DNA of 64,000 bases from JAXGPX01 sp040766745 (GCA_040766745.1 JAXGPX010000003.1:1-64000), one strand, 5' to 3'; positions 6,545 through 16,302 are shown, counted from the first letter of the stretch. A program made the numbers and translations. The notes: generated by a model from the sequence alone, not told the origin.

Positions 6545-9365
6545 CCATCCTGCTTGCTATCTCCAGCTCACGACCATGGCAAGAGAAAAGCAGAATCTGG
6601 TGGCGCTTTGAAAGATCAGCTATGGTTCCCAAAGCCCCTTCAAGCCTCTTGTCATCGTACTGGACAAACGAATCATCGAGAAAAAACGGAAACTCTTCCT
6701 TATTCACTATGAGTTCAGCAATGGCTACACGTAAGGCAAAGTAACACTGATCAATGGTCCCCCCGGAAAGGGCAGCAATAGGAGTCTGTTTTTTGCCCCC
6801 AGGATGAATCACGCTCATCTCAAGATCAGGCGATACCCTCACATCCAGGTACCTTCCGCCTGTTATCTCCTTCAAGATCTCGCCTACCCTTTCATTGAGA
6901 GCAGGAGCGAATTCCCTTCTTAGATTCCTGGAAAGATCCTCTAAAGTGCCCACTGCCAGTTCAAGGGCGTCCCTATCTTCAGAGAGTCTCTTCTCTTCTG
7001 CCCTCACTCTGGACAGATCTTCCTCGATTGCGTAAACTGGCCTGCCTTCACGCTGTCTGAGGTTGACCTCTTTCTCCATGGCCGCTGATTGTGTGCGTAT
7101 CCCACCTAAACGCATTTTGATCTCATCCAGGTGCTTCAGGGCATCCTGATAATCCTTTTCAGACAAACTATCTGTACCGGCCTCAACTCCAACTGCAGCC
7201 GGAGAATTCACCGAAACCCCATCACCAACAGAATCTGCAAACAAAGACTGTGCATCAGGGCCAAGGTTACCCTCGAGTTCAGAGAGCTCAGTCTCAAGAT
7301 CTTCAAGGCGCCTTCCAGCCAAAACGGCAGCAACTTTTTCCCTGAGGTGCCCAAGAGTATCCTGGCTTTTCGTGTACTCTTCATGAACGGCTATCTTCTC
7401 ATTGAGTTCGTCTCTGGACATAACGCCGGCCAAATCCAAGAGCCGCTGTTCCTGCTGGAGGAAATCCTTCCTTTTGCTCTCAAATTGAGCGGCAACGCCG
7501 GTAAACTCATCTATTCGACCCACAAGGTTCTTCATTTCAGCAGTAAGTTCAGACACTTCACAAAGCTTGGCTTTCAGGGACTCAACAGCCTTATCGGTAA
7601 TAGCCTGGCCTGGACGCAGACACCCAGCTGCAATTAAAGCTGAGGTCAACTGCTTTTCAACACCCGAGAATTCCTGTGAAGACTCGAACCAGTACCTGTG
7701 GGCTATCTCATACTGCTCCTTGGCATTATTCAGGCGGCCGAAAAACGAGGTGATTTCGCCTATCCTGATACGTAATTCCTCTACTGACCGAACGCCTTGA
7801 AGGGTAAGAAATTCCGATAGAATCTTCTCGGCATTAACAACCCTTAACGACTGCTCCTCGGCTAGGGCCTTCTTTTGGCTAAGTTCTTCCTGGGCCTGGG
7901 ACTTTATGTAAAGCACTTTACGGTGCCGGTACGACCCAATCCCAAAAACCAGCAAGGATATGCCAAAAGCGGGTATGGCCGTAGAAAACCCCATTATGGT
8001 AAGGACAATAGCAATGCCCAATACACCGAGGGACAGTGCATATAGCCAGCCTATAGCACCAGATACACTGGCCTGGGCAACACCGGCCCGTGCCCTTTCA
8101 ACTTCCAGGTCGCATCTGGACTTCTCTTTTTCAGCCAGGCTCACAATACTTTGAAGTTCTTCGGCCCGGGCTACCAGATTATCTCCTGCCTCATGATCAA
8201 AAGGGCTAAGGCCCCTACCCTGCTCTTCTAGCTTCCGCAGTTCTCTCCTTGCCTCAGTTGCATGCCTCTCACCTCTGGCAGCACTTGCCTTGCACGCAAG
8301 ATACCTCGAGTGCAAACCCGAGACTTCGGCCTCATCAAGCCCTGTGGCAAGAACAGGCCTGTATTCTGCTATTGCCGATGAAAGCTCTTGCTTCTTCTCA
8401 GCAAGTTTCCCAAGTTCATCCTGGACTTCTGCGATTCTAGAGGCAATACTCTCCTGGTCTCTGTAAAGCCTGGCAGCCCTTTCTTCAAGGCCGTCAGGAA
8501 TATCCTTTGCCCATTCCATAAGCTCAATCTTGTCCCGGAGATCCCTGATTTGGCCCTCGAGGACATGCACACTTGAAATAACCCTGCGGAGCAAAGACGC
8601 CCTGATACAATCAGCTCGAGCCGCCGCTTTGCCGGCTTCGTTCCCAAGTGCTTCTTCTTCAAGACGCAAATCACGAAGCTGGACCAAAGTAGCCCTTACT
8701 GAGGCTTCTCTTTCAATGGCGTCACTTAGCTCAGCCTCAAGTTCCGCTATCTGCTCCTGCACAACATCAAGCCTGGCACGAGTGCTGCGAGGAGTCTTGA
8801 TCTTGCCCTTTTCCAAGTTCAAAGCCGAAAGAGCTTTAATGAAGGAAAGATCCTCGCCTCCGCCCTGAAGTATGTTTTCAAGTTTCCCCTGGATTTCGAG
8901 GCTAAGATCGCTATCCTGGGCACATTCAAGTTGGCCGATCCAAACAGTGTTGCGAAATTCCTTTGCGGAAAGCCCTAGGTGAGTCTCAGCAAAATCGTAC
9001 TCTTTGCGGGAATCCTGGTTGAAATCAGAAGTTATTTCTTCGCCTGTAACGTCGTCGTATATCTTTACAGTATCCGGATCAAACCATCTTTCTACACGGT
9101 AAACCCGTCCACTGTCCTCATACACAAGAGTACCTCTGTACTCCTGGCCTGCCCACGGCCTGTATCGCTCGAATTCAGGGGTCCTGGATATTCGGGTCCT
9201 ACCCTCTTTCTTGAAACCGTAAAACATGCCTGAGATAAACGCGCCAAGGGTTGTCTTTCCGCTCTCGTTATCACCTGAAATTATGTTAAGCCCGTCTTTC
9301 AGCACAATGGGCTCCTTCGCGTGAAATCTGCCAAAAGCAGTTGGCAGAAGGCTTCTGAGTTTCAA
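6516..9365 (-). CDS. yhaN: YhaN-like Rad50/SbcC-type ATPase
   Basis: A large SMC-like ATPase that partners with the YhaO nuclease in DNA processing or repair. The 949-residue protein has an N-terminal Walker A (GDNESGKTT), a Q-loop region, long coiled coils, a central paired membrane-type hydrophobic segment (about residues 440-490) at the tip region, a C-terminal signature ALSGGTIDQCYFALR and Walker B FPFFLDDSF. The internal hydrophobic hairpin distinguishes YhaN from classical SbcC. I start it at TTG 9365, one base after the yhaO stop, with an AAGGAGG site inside the last codons of yhaO. This gives the product MKLRSLLPTAFGRFH and implies translational coupling. Longer in-frame starts would extend into yhaO. 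Confidence 0.9.
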   Translation of the reverse strand: MKLRSLLPTAFGRFHAKEPIVLKDGLNIISGDNESGKTTLGAFISGMFYGFKKEGRTRISRTPEFERYRPWAGQEYRGTLVYEDSGRVYRVERWFDPDTVKIYDDVTGEEITSDFNQDSRKEYDFAETHLGLSAKEFRNTVWIGQLECAQDSDLSLEIQGKLENILQGGGEDLSFIKALSALNLEKGKIKTPRSTRARLDVVQEQIAELEAELSDAIEREASVRATLVQLRDLRLEEEALGNEAGKAAARADCIRASLLRRVISSVHVLEGQIRDLRDKIELMEWAKDIPDGLEERAARLYRDQESIASRIAEVQDELGKLAEKKQELSSAIAEYRPVLATGLDEAEVSGLHSRYLACKASAARGERHATEARRELRKLEEQGRGLSPFDHEAGDNLVARAEELQSIVSLAEKEKSRCDLEVERARAGVAQASVSGAIGWLYALSLGVLGIAIVLTIMGFSTAIPAFGISLLVFGIGSYRHRKVLYIKSQAQEELSQKKALAEEQSLRVVNAEKILSEFLTLQGVRSVEELRIRIGEITSFFGRLNNAKEQYEIAHRYWFESSQEFSGVEKQLTSALIAAGCLRPGQAITDKAVESLKAKLCEVSELTAEMKNLVGRIDEFTGVAAQFESKRKDFLQQEQRLLDLAGVMSRDELNEKIAVHEEYTKSQDTLGHLREKVAAVLAGRRLEDLETELSELEGNLGPDAQSLFADSVGDGVSVNSPAAVGVEAGTDSLSEKDYQDALKHLDEIKMRLGGIRTQSAAMEKEVNLRQREGRPVYAIEEDLSRVRAEEKRLSEDRDALELAVGTLEDLSRNLRREFAPALNERVGEILKEITGGRYLDVRVSPDLEMSVIHPGGKKQTPIAALSGGTIDQCYFALRVAIAELIVNKEEFPFFLDDSFVQYDDKRLEGALGTIADLSKRHQILLFSCHGRELEIASRMGIGCNLVRL

Positions 9366-9366
9366 C

Positions 9367-10530
9367 TCAAGCCATCCTCCTTCCGGTAAAAACCTCACCC
9401 TGCCTGAGGGCATCAAGGCCGTAGTACATAGCCAGGTTGGCTACACGGGCGGCCCGGGCATCCTCGTCTTCCCTGGCCTTACGCTCAAGTTCAAGCTGTT
9501 TTCGTACAAATCTGGCCTCAAGGCTCTGGTTTGAAGGGTCCATTAGGGGTTTTAGGTCATAATCAGGAATAAACTCAGACACCAATCGAAGGCAGAAGAA
9601 ATCATCTCTGAACTCATGTTCAAGCATGTCCAAATCCAGGGCAAGATCAAGGTCAATTCTGCCGGTCAATACTACCTTCAACATGTCTCTCTTGCGCATC
9701 TCAGGACTGCCAACTGCTAAAATCGCATTTCTAATCTTCTCACCTGTATCAATGCCTGTTACATCAACCTCGGCCTTCCTTACCTCCCTAGAGGCCATTG
9801 GCACAAACTCGGCCGAAACACCGGAGGTTCCAGGTGACTTTGTGCCAGGCCACGTAACAAGGGAAATCCCCCGCTTTCCTTCATCGCCGAAGTCAAGCGG
9901 TTCAGGGCATCCAGGGTATACCACTTTTGATTGGCCAATATCCCTGAATACAGGTGTGTGGATATGTCCCAAGGCAAAATAATCTGCTCCTGAGCGTACA
10001 ATATCAGACTGAGTCATTGGCAGGTACGCTGAGTTTTCATACAGATCTCCGTGGGCCAATACGATATTCAAGCGGTCCGGCCGCTCGACCCTAAACCCCT
10101 CAAGAAGACGGCTTCTCTCTGTATGAGAAGTCCACCCAATGCCATATACATCCACTCCAAGTTCATCCAAAGACACCCCGGTAGGCCTGGTAGACGAAAA
10201 TACAGCCACGTTCTTGGGCCATTCTACACTGCGGTACAAGGAATCAGGAAGCAAGGGGTCGTGGTTGCCAGGCGATATGAATATGTGCGTCTCTGGAATC
10301 GTGGTAAACAACATTGAAACATCCTTCACCCACGAAGGGCGAGTATAACGGTGTTCAAAAAGGTCCCCGGCGATAAGCAAAATTCCGGCTTTTTCTTCTT
10401 CTGCAAACTCAACTATTCGCCACAAGCTTGTTTCTATTTCACGTCTTCGTATGTATCCTCGTTCTTTATCCAGTTCAAGGGAAAGGGGCCTTCCCGCATG
10501 TATGTCAGCAGCATGAACAATTTTGAGCAT
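9367..10530 (-). CDS. yhaO: YhaO-like metallophosphoesterase, SbcD/Mre11 family nuclease
   Basis: Calcineurin-like two-metal nuclease that acts with YhaN. All five metal-site motifs are visible in order in the 387-residue protein: HAADIHAG (about 6-13), AGDLFEHRY, SPGNHDPLL, LAHGDLYEN and LGHIHTPVF. The C-terminal domain (about 240 onwards) is the expected capping and ATPase-contact region. Start ATG 10530 follows a GGGGGACG site. The stop overlaps the yhaN ribosome site, so the two genes form a tight operon, as in other Bacillota. An 18-bp palindrome lies about 100 nt upstream. Confidence 0.93.
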   Translation of the reverse strand: MLKIVHAADIHAGRPLSLELDKERGYIRRREIETSLWRIVEFAEEEKAGILLIAGDLFEHRYTRPSWVKDVSMLFTTIPETHIFISPGNHDPLLPDSLYRSVEWPKNVAVFSSTRPTGVSLDELGVDVYGIGWTSHTERSRLLEGFRVERPDRLNIVLAHGDLYENSAYLPMTQSDIVRSGADYFALGHIHTPVFRDIGQSKVVYPGCPEPLDFGDEGKRGISLVTWPGTKSPGTSGVSAEFVPMASREVRKAEVDVTGIDTGEKIRNAILAVGSPEMRKRDMLKVVLTGRIDLDLALDLDMLEHEFRDDFFCLRLVSEFIPDYDLKPLMDPSNQSLEARFVRKQLELERKAREDEDARAARVANLAMYYGLDALRQGEVFTGRRMA

Positions 10531-10624
10531 AGTCGTCCCCCGGCAAGGTTTCTTGTATTTCGATATCCCGCCCTACCAGATACGATAGTTCAGCCTCTTC
10601 AGGCAAAACTTCTTTGTAAGGCTT

Positions 10625-10642
10625 TGTGGTAATCTTACCACA
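10625..10642. promoter_or_regulatory. 18-bp perfect palindrome upstream of yhaO
   Basis: TGTGGTAATCTTACCACA has 8-bp arms around two bases. It sits between the activase gene end and yhaO. It could be an operator for yhaO-yhaN or the stem of a terminator for the upstream gene, although no T-tract follows. The cognate regulator is unknown. Confidence 0.4.
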
Positions 10643-10667
10643 GTCTATATCGTGTTCACTGAGGGTT

Positions 10668-11687
10668 TTATTGAAAACTCTGCCCAGCAGCTTGCTGCTG
10701 TCGCTTACCCCTTGGGGATACTGATAAGTCGTCCCATTTGCCGCATCGCGAACCCCACCTGGCCGAAAGCATGCCGTCTATTAGGATCTCCTGCATTTCG
10801 CAAGCATTGCCACAATCGTTACACACAAACCCCCTGGTTTGGGCATTAAGAGATGCTATCCTATCAACCTGTCGGAATTTGGTAGAGCCCTTCGTTTCAA
10901 AATACCTATCCCGGGCAAAAAGGGCCGCGCCCCAGGCTCCCATAACCTTGAAGTGAGGCGGCACTGTTATTTCACGGCCGATTTTCTGCTTGAAAGCCCA
11001 CAACATACCTGAATTAGCAGCAACCCCGCCCTGAAACAGAACCCTGTCTCTAATAGGCTGGCCTCGTGCTACGTTTGTCATATAGTTAGTGGCCAGGGCA
11101 AGGCACAACCCTGCAATCAAGTTTTCTTTCCTGTATCCTAACTGTTGCTTGTGAATCAGGTCTGACTCGGCGAATACTCCGCAACGGCCTGCAATCCTTG
11201 AAGGGGAATCCGATTTTAGGGCCAGGCCTCCAAACTCCCCTATTGAAACACCAAGCCTAGAAGCCTGATGATCAAGAAAAGAACCGGTGCCGGCAGCGCA
11301 GACCGTGTTCATATTGAAGCCAACAGGGTAACCGTCCTTGAAGAATATGATTTTTGAATCCTGCCCTCCAATATCAATAACGGTACCTACATCCGGAAAC
11401 ATAAAAGACGCTGCCTTAGCATGGCTTGAAATCTCATTCTTAACAGTATCAGCACCTATGATAACCCTTGCAAGCTCCCTTCCTGACCCTGTAGTACCTA
11501 CCATTCGGATTGAATCAATTAATCCTTGTTCCAGAAGGTTCTTAAAGCAGTTCTGAAGGGCAAGAATCGGCCCTCCTTCATTGCGCATATAATCTTCAAA
11601 AGCTACGTTCCCGTCTTCATAAATGAGTACTATTTTTGTGGTTACGCTGCCCACATCTACCCCCAAGAAACGGTTGATTTTACTCAT
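10668..11687 (-). CDS. 2-hydroxyacyl-CoA dehydratase activator (BadF/HgdC-type ATPase)
   Basis: An ASKHA-fold ATPase that drives one electron into a 2-hydroxyacyl-CoA dehydratase or benzoyl-CoA-reductase-like partner using ATP. The 339-residue protein shows the phosphate-binding loop GVDVGSVTTK, the second loop IDIGGQDSK, and the two cysteines that bind the bridging [4Fe-4S] cluster in the dimer, in NTVCAAGTGSFLDHQ and GRCGVFAESD. A C-terminal extension contains a further CNDCGNAC cysteine group. Its ATG overlaps the stop codon of the upstream dehydratase-like gene by four bases (ATGA), so the two are translated together. The substrate is not evident. Confidence 0.93.
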   Translation of the reverse strand: MSKINRFLGVDVGSVTTKIVLIYEDGNVAFEDYMRNEGGPILALQNCFKNLLEQGLIDSIRMVGTTGSGRELARVIIGADTVKNEISSHAKAASFMFPDVGTVIDIGGQDSKIIFFKDGYPVGFNMNTVCAAGTGSFLDHQASRLGVSIGEFGGLALKSDSPSRIAGRCGVFAESDLIHKQQLGYRKENLIAGLCLALATNYMTNVARGQPIRDRVLFQGGVAANSGMLWAFKQKIGREITVPPHFKVMGAWGAALFARDRYFETKGSTKFRQVDRIASLNAQTRGFVCNDCGNACEMQEILIDGMLSARWGSRCGKWDDLSVSPRGKRQQQAAGQSFQ

Positions 11688-13864
11688 AGTCCTGCTAAAC
11701 TCTTTCTCCTTCCATACAGAAGATCACAAAACGCCTCCAGCCGTGTTCTCATGCCGGCTACACCGGTTTGCTCAGAAATCATCAGTGACAGAACCGGTAT
11801 GTCCAGGTCATGTGAAACCCGTACAAGAATGTTCTGAGCGATAATTTCAGGCATGCACGTAAACGGAAACAGGTGAAGAACTCCATCCATTCCGGATTTC
11901 TTGGCAAGAATGGTTTCGCCTATGGATTCCTGCCCGTGGCCTCCTACGCTCACTGGAATGTAGTCATTGGCTGCCTTAACCACACGGCGGTGGCACAGGA
12001 CCGCCCCCGGAGTCTTTAGCAAGTGGGAGCCCAGCCAACTGGTTACGTCAAGCCTCCTGTAGACTCTCACCCGTTGCTCCAAGGACCCAAGGATCTTCTC
12101 AACGTCCTTGTTAACAAAGGGCTCATTAACTACGTAAATCTCGCCGACTAATGCTATTTTCAAAGGTTCTTGTGTAATTAAGGGAATGTTCTTCATGTCA
12201 CGGCTGTATCGCCTAAAGGCGTTATCTGAATCAAAGAAACCTGCAGCCAGGCGTAGTTCATGCAGAAACTCTTTATGCCTCCTGTCGCCTGATCCCCTCA
12301 CAACCTCCCTTGCCCTGACTTCCCGCAAAATATCACCGGCTTTGTCAGCCATAGATTGTTTCCGGACTGCAAGGGCCGCGGCTCTGGCAACTGTCGAAGC
12401 CCTGGGTGCCCCTACAATTTGCTTCCACCGCTCCAGAAAGTTTCTGCCGTTAGCCCGCCATGGAAACGGTGAATCTGTAGCAAAAACCTGGACAGTAAAC
12501 CCTGCCCGGTTTAGGATTTCCTCCATAATCTGGGCGTACCAACCAAGCCTGCACTTGCCCTTTCCCTGAACCATGATTATCCTGGAAACCCCCTGCTCAA
12601 TTAGGGAACGCATCTGCCCTATGAGTGTAACCATGGGATAACAGATAAACTCAGGAGCTAATTCCTTTCCTGAGTTCACTATGTCGTCAGACAGGCTCCC
12701 TGCGATTTTCACATCTACCCCCAGTCCACCCAGGAGAGCTTGAACTGCAATATCAAGGTGGCCCATGTTGACAATACCTATAGGCTCGCGGCAAGGTGCG
12801 ATTAGCCCTCTGGATTGGGTAAAGGCAGATTGCCGGTGCAAAGCCCTGGAAGAATCACAAATCGGCACATCTTTTGCTTGTTTGAATGCGTGCTGCCGCC
12901 CCTTGCAGGCATCCATGAACGCTTCCAGCCTGGTAATCAGGCCTGCTTCACCTGTATGTTCATCTACAGACAAATACAAGAGGGGGATTCTGTATTTGTC
13001 TGCTTCTTGCATAATGTAGTTCTCTATTATGGAAAGAGGCCCACAAGAGAAAGCTGTGGCCAGAATCAGCCTGTCAATTGTGTGTGTTCGAATTAAGTGG
13101 AGGCACGATCCAAGGATATGGCCTTCAAAGGTCCACATCTTTTCACCTTCAAAAATCGTTTCTGTGCACTTACGTGAACTTTCCCTCGATACCATCTCAG
13201 GAAATATAACAGGCCCGTGTTCTAATGCATACCGGATAATGGTCTTCCCGAAAGTATCATTCAATATATAGGCATGGCCCATTACGGCAGTCACAGGCCT
13301 GGTATCAACTTCGCTGCGAGTCCTAAACTCTGGCGCCGGCCTGGGATTGTCCAAAAAAGCACTTGCTGGCAGTAAAAATTGATGCATCTTCCTGTCCGTG
13401 CCTCTCCATGCTTCTATCCCTTTTCTTAATGCGCTGCGAACCTTCCGCTTGTTCCTTACCCCCATATCCATACCTGCTTGAATCCAAGTAGCCGGCCATG
13501 TGTAAGGGTTGTCTTTGAAGTCAATCAAAGGGCTTATCATCTGGGAATCTGAAAGTTCAAAAGCTGCTTTCAACATAGAAGGCAGGCCCATCATCTTTGG
13601 GCAGCAGTAGTTATCCCTCTCTATAGATACTACCGTTGGCACAAACAAGGCATCTACACCTTGTGCCAGTAGATTTGCAGAATGAGAAAAGGCTACCTTT
13701 ACTGACACGCATGGCTCATCAGTAGGGCAAAGCCTGAGATTATCCAAATCCCTGAGCGTCGAAACAGAGGTTTCAGCAAAGTCGATCCCTAGTTCCCGCA
13801 AGAATGTGCGGTAAAAAGAAAATAGATAATAAAAACTTAGGCATCTCGGAACACCTACGCGCAT
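11684..13864 (-). CDS. Fused dehydratase-like protein (DUF2229 module plus HgdB-like module)
   Basis: Partner of the activase encoded next. The 726-residue protein contains two related halves. The first (about 1-340) begins MRVGVPRCLSFYYLFSFY, has CPTDEPCVSVKVAF and NYCCPKMMG cysteine motifs, and ends with the pattern ATAFSCGPLSIIENYI...SVDEHTGEAGLITRLEAF. The second (about 360-726) begins GIVNMGHLDIAVQALL and ends with the same pattern, LFPFTCMPEIIAQNIL...MISEQTGVAGMRTRLEAF. In many Clostridia these modules are separate proteins of the activase-associated DUF2229 family; here they form one chain. Conserved cysteines suggest iron-sulfur binding. Whether it is a catalytic dehydratase or an accessory reductase-like protein is unresolved. 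The start is ATG 13864 with an AAGGTGG site about 12 nt upstream. Confidence 0.85.
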   Translation of the reverse strand: MRVGVPRCLSFYYLFSFYRTFLRELGIDFAETSVSTLRDLDNLRLCPTDEPCVSVKVAFSHSANLLAQGVDALFVPTVVSIERDNYCCPKMMGLPSMLKAAFELSDSQMISPLIDFKDNPYTWPATWIQAGMDMGVRNKRKVRSALRKGIEAWRGTDRKMHQFLLPASAFLDNPRPAPEFRTRSEVDTRPVTAVMGHAYILNDTFGKTIIRYALEHGPVIFPEMVSRESSRKCTETIFEGEKMWTFEGHILGSCLHLIRTHTIDRLILATAFSCGPLSIIENYIMQEADKYRIPLLYLSVDEHTGEAGLITRLEAFMDACKGRQHAFKQAKDVPICDSSRALHRQSAFTQSRGLIAPCREPIGIVNMGHLDIAVQALLGGLGVDVKIAGSLSDDIVNSGKELAPEFICYPMVTLIGQMRSLIEQGVSRIIMVQGKGKCRLGWYAQIMEEILNRAGFTVQVFATDSPFPWRANGRNFLERWKQIVGAPRASTVARAAALAVRKQSMADKAGDILREVRAREVVRGSGDRRHKEFLHELRLAAGFFDSDNAFRRYSRDMKNIPLITQEPLKIALVGEIYVVNEPFVNKDVEKILGSLEQRVRVYRRLDVTSWLGSHLLKTPGAVLCHRRVVKAANDYIPVSVGGHGQESIGETILAKKSGMDGVLHLFPFTCMPEIIAQNILVRVSHDLDIPVLSLMISEQTGVAGMRTRLEAFCDLLYGRRKSLAGL

Positions 13865-14077
13865 GAGTTGTCACTACCACCTTCGGCCAATTGGCTTTCC
13901 CTATCCTTTGGGAACATATCCCAACAGTCTTAACGTAATATAACCACTTGGGCGCAGAAATACTCGTTAGGCCGCCGGAACAGCAGTAGGGTGCCCCAGA
14001 AAAAGTCATAGGATGAACAATGAGATAAGCATGAGGATGATAGGTGCAGATGGAAACCAGGCTCGGTCTTGGTGCGG

Positions 14078-15034
14078 CTATGGCGCCTTTCTAAGAGTTA
14101 CCTTGCCTGCTCCGCATGAGACCTCAACATTAATTTTAGTAGAGGCACTTGAGTAATCTTTCGAAAACCATGAATTACCTTGTTTTACAAGGCCTAGGTT
14201 TCCAAAGTTTAGCCGTGTAACCAAAGGCGGGCCTGAAACAGTAACCTTTAGACCGGCCGTTTCGGGCACCTCCATCTCTACATTAGCTATACCGCCGGAA
14301 ATGGCAATATCAGTCTCTTTGCCACTCAGCCCACACCTAATCTCAACGTTAGTCACCCCGGCCGCTACAATGAGCTTTTCAGCAAAAAAAGAGTCCAGGT
14401 CAAGATTAAGGTCTGCAACTCCACCGGATACCTGTATTGCTGCAGTAAGCGAGGGGTTGATTCGCAAATCCCAAAACTGCCTGCCTGCATCTTGCCCTTC
14501 TTTGCCAGAGGATTTTACAGTAACCTGCACTCTTTGGCCATTCTGGGACTGTGAGGCCTCAACTACCGGTTCGTACCTATCCCAGGAAAGATCCCCTATA
14601 GTTGCGTACTCAGAGCTACTCGCGCTTAATGCAGGATCACCTTGGGCTCTAAAATCAAGGGAAGGGGCTATCAGCGCCATTTCCAAGATCGATACTTCCG
14701 GGCCTCCCGGCACTTCAAGTTCCTTGGAGTATTGCAGAGGATTTCCAGTTGGGGCCCGCCTGAAGAACATCCTATTCTTCATGTAAGGCGAGAAGAAACC
14801 TCCTCCAGGGTACGGGTATAAGACTGATATTATCAATACAACAATTAGCGCCAGAGCCAGGCCCGGTACACGCCATTTTGAAAGAGCTACCTGGATTCCT
14901 AGCCCGATAATCAGTATAGGCCAGTAACCTACGGCTGCATCCCATACTGCCCACGGTAGAGTACCTGTCGTATTCATGAGGAGAATCGCGCCTACAAGTA
15001 CGATAAGTATTCCATTGATCAGGCGGTTAAGCAT
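14078..15034 (-). CDS. LiaF-like membrane protein with DUF4097-type adhesin domain
   Basis: The last gene of the ECF operon. The 318-residue protein has two to three N-terminal membrane helices (LINGILIVLVGAILLMN, YWPILIIGLGIQVAL, LALALIVVLIISVLY) typical of LiaI/LiaF, followed by a repetitive beta-rich domain with alternating SGGVADLNLDLDSFF / AAGVTNVEIRCGLSG / SGGIANVEMEVPE motifs. LiaF-type proteins inhibit or tune envelope-stress signalling; here the role is inferred from family and operon. The ribosome site GGAGGGACAATTAAGCT overlaps the stop of the PspC gene four bases away. A related protein is encoded at 60890. Confidence 0.85.
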   Translation of the reverse strand: MLNRLINGILIVLVGAILLMNTTGTLPWAVWDAAVGYWPILIIGLGIQVALSKWRVPGLALALIVVLIISVLYPYPGGGFFSPYMKNRMFFRRAPTGNPLQYSKELEVPGGPEVSILEMALIAPSLDFRAQGDPALSASSSEYATIGDLSWDRYEPVVEASQSQNGQRVQVTVKSSGKEGQDAGRQFWDLRINPSLTAAIQVSGGVADLNLDLDSFFAEKLIVAAGVTNVEIRCGLSGKETDIAISGGIANVEMEVPETAGLKVTVSGPPLVTRLNFGNLGLVKQGNSWFSKDYSSASTKINVEVSCGAGKVTLRKAP

Positions 15035-15037
15035 AGC

Positions 15038-15625
15038 TTAATTGTCCCTCCTCAACGCACTGGCAATCAGGGCTATGCCCAGGGCAATTATCACAACGGG
15101 CCACCAGGTCCTTACCAAACGGAAAGGCAGGTTCAGCCAAAAGGAGGGAACATACTTCCTTACGAGGACCAGGGTTCCTATTGCTATTAGAAAATAGCCG
15201 AAGAACTGCCTGTTCCTATCGCGCTGGCTGCCGCCGGCTTCATGGCCAGGCGAAGTTTGAGTACTTGAACTGTCCCTACTTGACGTCTGCATGACAATTT
15301 CGTCAGCAGTGAGAGACTCATCCCCATTGGATACCGGGGTGCCTTCAACCGGGGAAGCCGCTGTACTGGGTTGCCCGCTAACAGTATCAGTGTGCCCAGT
15401 CTGAGTTGCTTGAGGCTGAGTTGTCTGAGGGCTAGTAGCTAATTGTGGAGCCTCAGGAACAATAATCCAGGCAAGAACATATGCCAAAACGACGTTTGGG
15501 AAAACCAACGCCATAACTGCAATTGCCAATCGCGTAATAGTAATATCAACATCGAGATACTCGGCAAGCCCACCCGCTACTCCACCGATAACTCTGTACC
15601 TTCTGGACCTGTAAAGTTTCTTCAT
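15038..15625 (-). CDS. PspC-domain membrane protein
   Basis: A 195-residue protein with an N-terminal PspC domain: MKKLYRSRRYRVIGGVAGGL, AEYLDVDITITRLAIAV, then a helix NVVLAYVLAWIIVPEAP. A Gln/Thr/Ser-rich linker (about 75-135) leads to two C-terminal helices like those of LiaF-type proteins. PspC proteins respond to membrane stress. ATG 15625 overlaps the anti-sigma stop (ATGA), which fixes the start and shows translational coupling; a TTG/GTG-type start further upstream would add ten residues without family support. Confidence 0.9.
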   Translation of the reverse strand: MKKLYRSRRYRVIGGVAGGLAEYLDVDITITRLAIAVMALVFPNVVLAYVLAWIIVPEAPQLATSPQTTQPQATQTGHTDTVSGQPSTAASPVEGTPVSNGDESLTADEIVMQTSSRDSSSTQTSPGHEAGGSQRDRNRQFFGYFLIAIGTLVLVRKYVPSFWLNLPFRLVRTWWPVVIIALGIALIASALRRDN

Positions 15626-16293
15626 GCTCTCTTTCCCCCGCTTCGTGAAAACCACAAATGTGTTATGAAAACTACTGCAGCTATTCCACTAAACACAACT
15701 ACGCTCAAAACCTGAGTTGGTAATGCAATACCCAAGATCTCCAAAGCAGAAAACCCATCAGTCCTGAAAGCAGTAAGAACCTGCTTGAAAGTATTGACCA
15801 GCGCCCCAGACTGCAGCAGTTCAATAAAATGCTTTAGATCGCCCCAACCCAGAATGTAACTGCCCTGATTGGCAGGCTTAAAGTAACCGCCAAACCGCCA
15901 TTGGAAGACCACACTTACGAGAATCAAGACAGCGCTTGCAGCCCAACGGATCTTCAGGGAGAACGCCGGTATACCAAATACCCGGTGGCTACCAGGGCCG
16001 GCCTTTGGATATACTGCGTCTGCCTCAGCCTGGTGCCCTGGTTCAGCATCCAATGGCATGTAAGCATCTGACATCCTGATCGATTCAACTATGCGGCTGC
16101 ATAACTCAGAAGGAGCTTCTTCCAAAGGTATGTTGCTCAAGACTTGGTGGAACCTCCTGATTTCATCAAGGCGCTCCTGGCAATTTGAACATCTCTTCAT
16201 GTGATATTCTAGAAGTTTTGTCTTAATTGGCGGCAGTTGGCCGTAAAAATACTCCTCTAGCTCAACCTCGCCTGGACATTTGCCAGAGTACAC
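15622..16293 (-). CDS. Zinc-finger anti-sigma factor
   Basis: A 223-residue single-pass or two-pass membrane anti-sigma factor. The N-terminus has the zf-HC2/ZAS motif (EYHMKRCSNCQ: His-x3-Cys-x2-Cys) that grips ECF sigma factors. Hydrophobic helices occur around IRWAASAVLILVSVVF and near the C-terminus (LSVVVFSGIAAVVFITHL). The GTG start at 16293 follows a GAGGTGA site that overlaps the sigma stop codon. The gene lies directly after its presumed sigma factor and overlaps the PspC gene. Confidence 0.9.
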   Translation of the reverse strand: MYSGKCPGEVELEEYFYGQLPPIKTKLLEYHMKRCSNCQERLDEIRRFHQVLSNIPLEEAPSELCSRIVESIRMSDAYMPLDAEPGHQAEADAVYPKAGPGSHRVFGIPAFSLKIRWAASAVLILVSVVFQWRFGGYFKPANQGSYILGWGDLKHFIELLQSGALVNTFKQVLTAFRTDGFSALEILGIALPTQVLSVVVFSGIAAVVFITHLWFSRSGGKRA

Positions 16294-16302
16294 AAAATCA
16301 CC

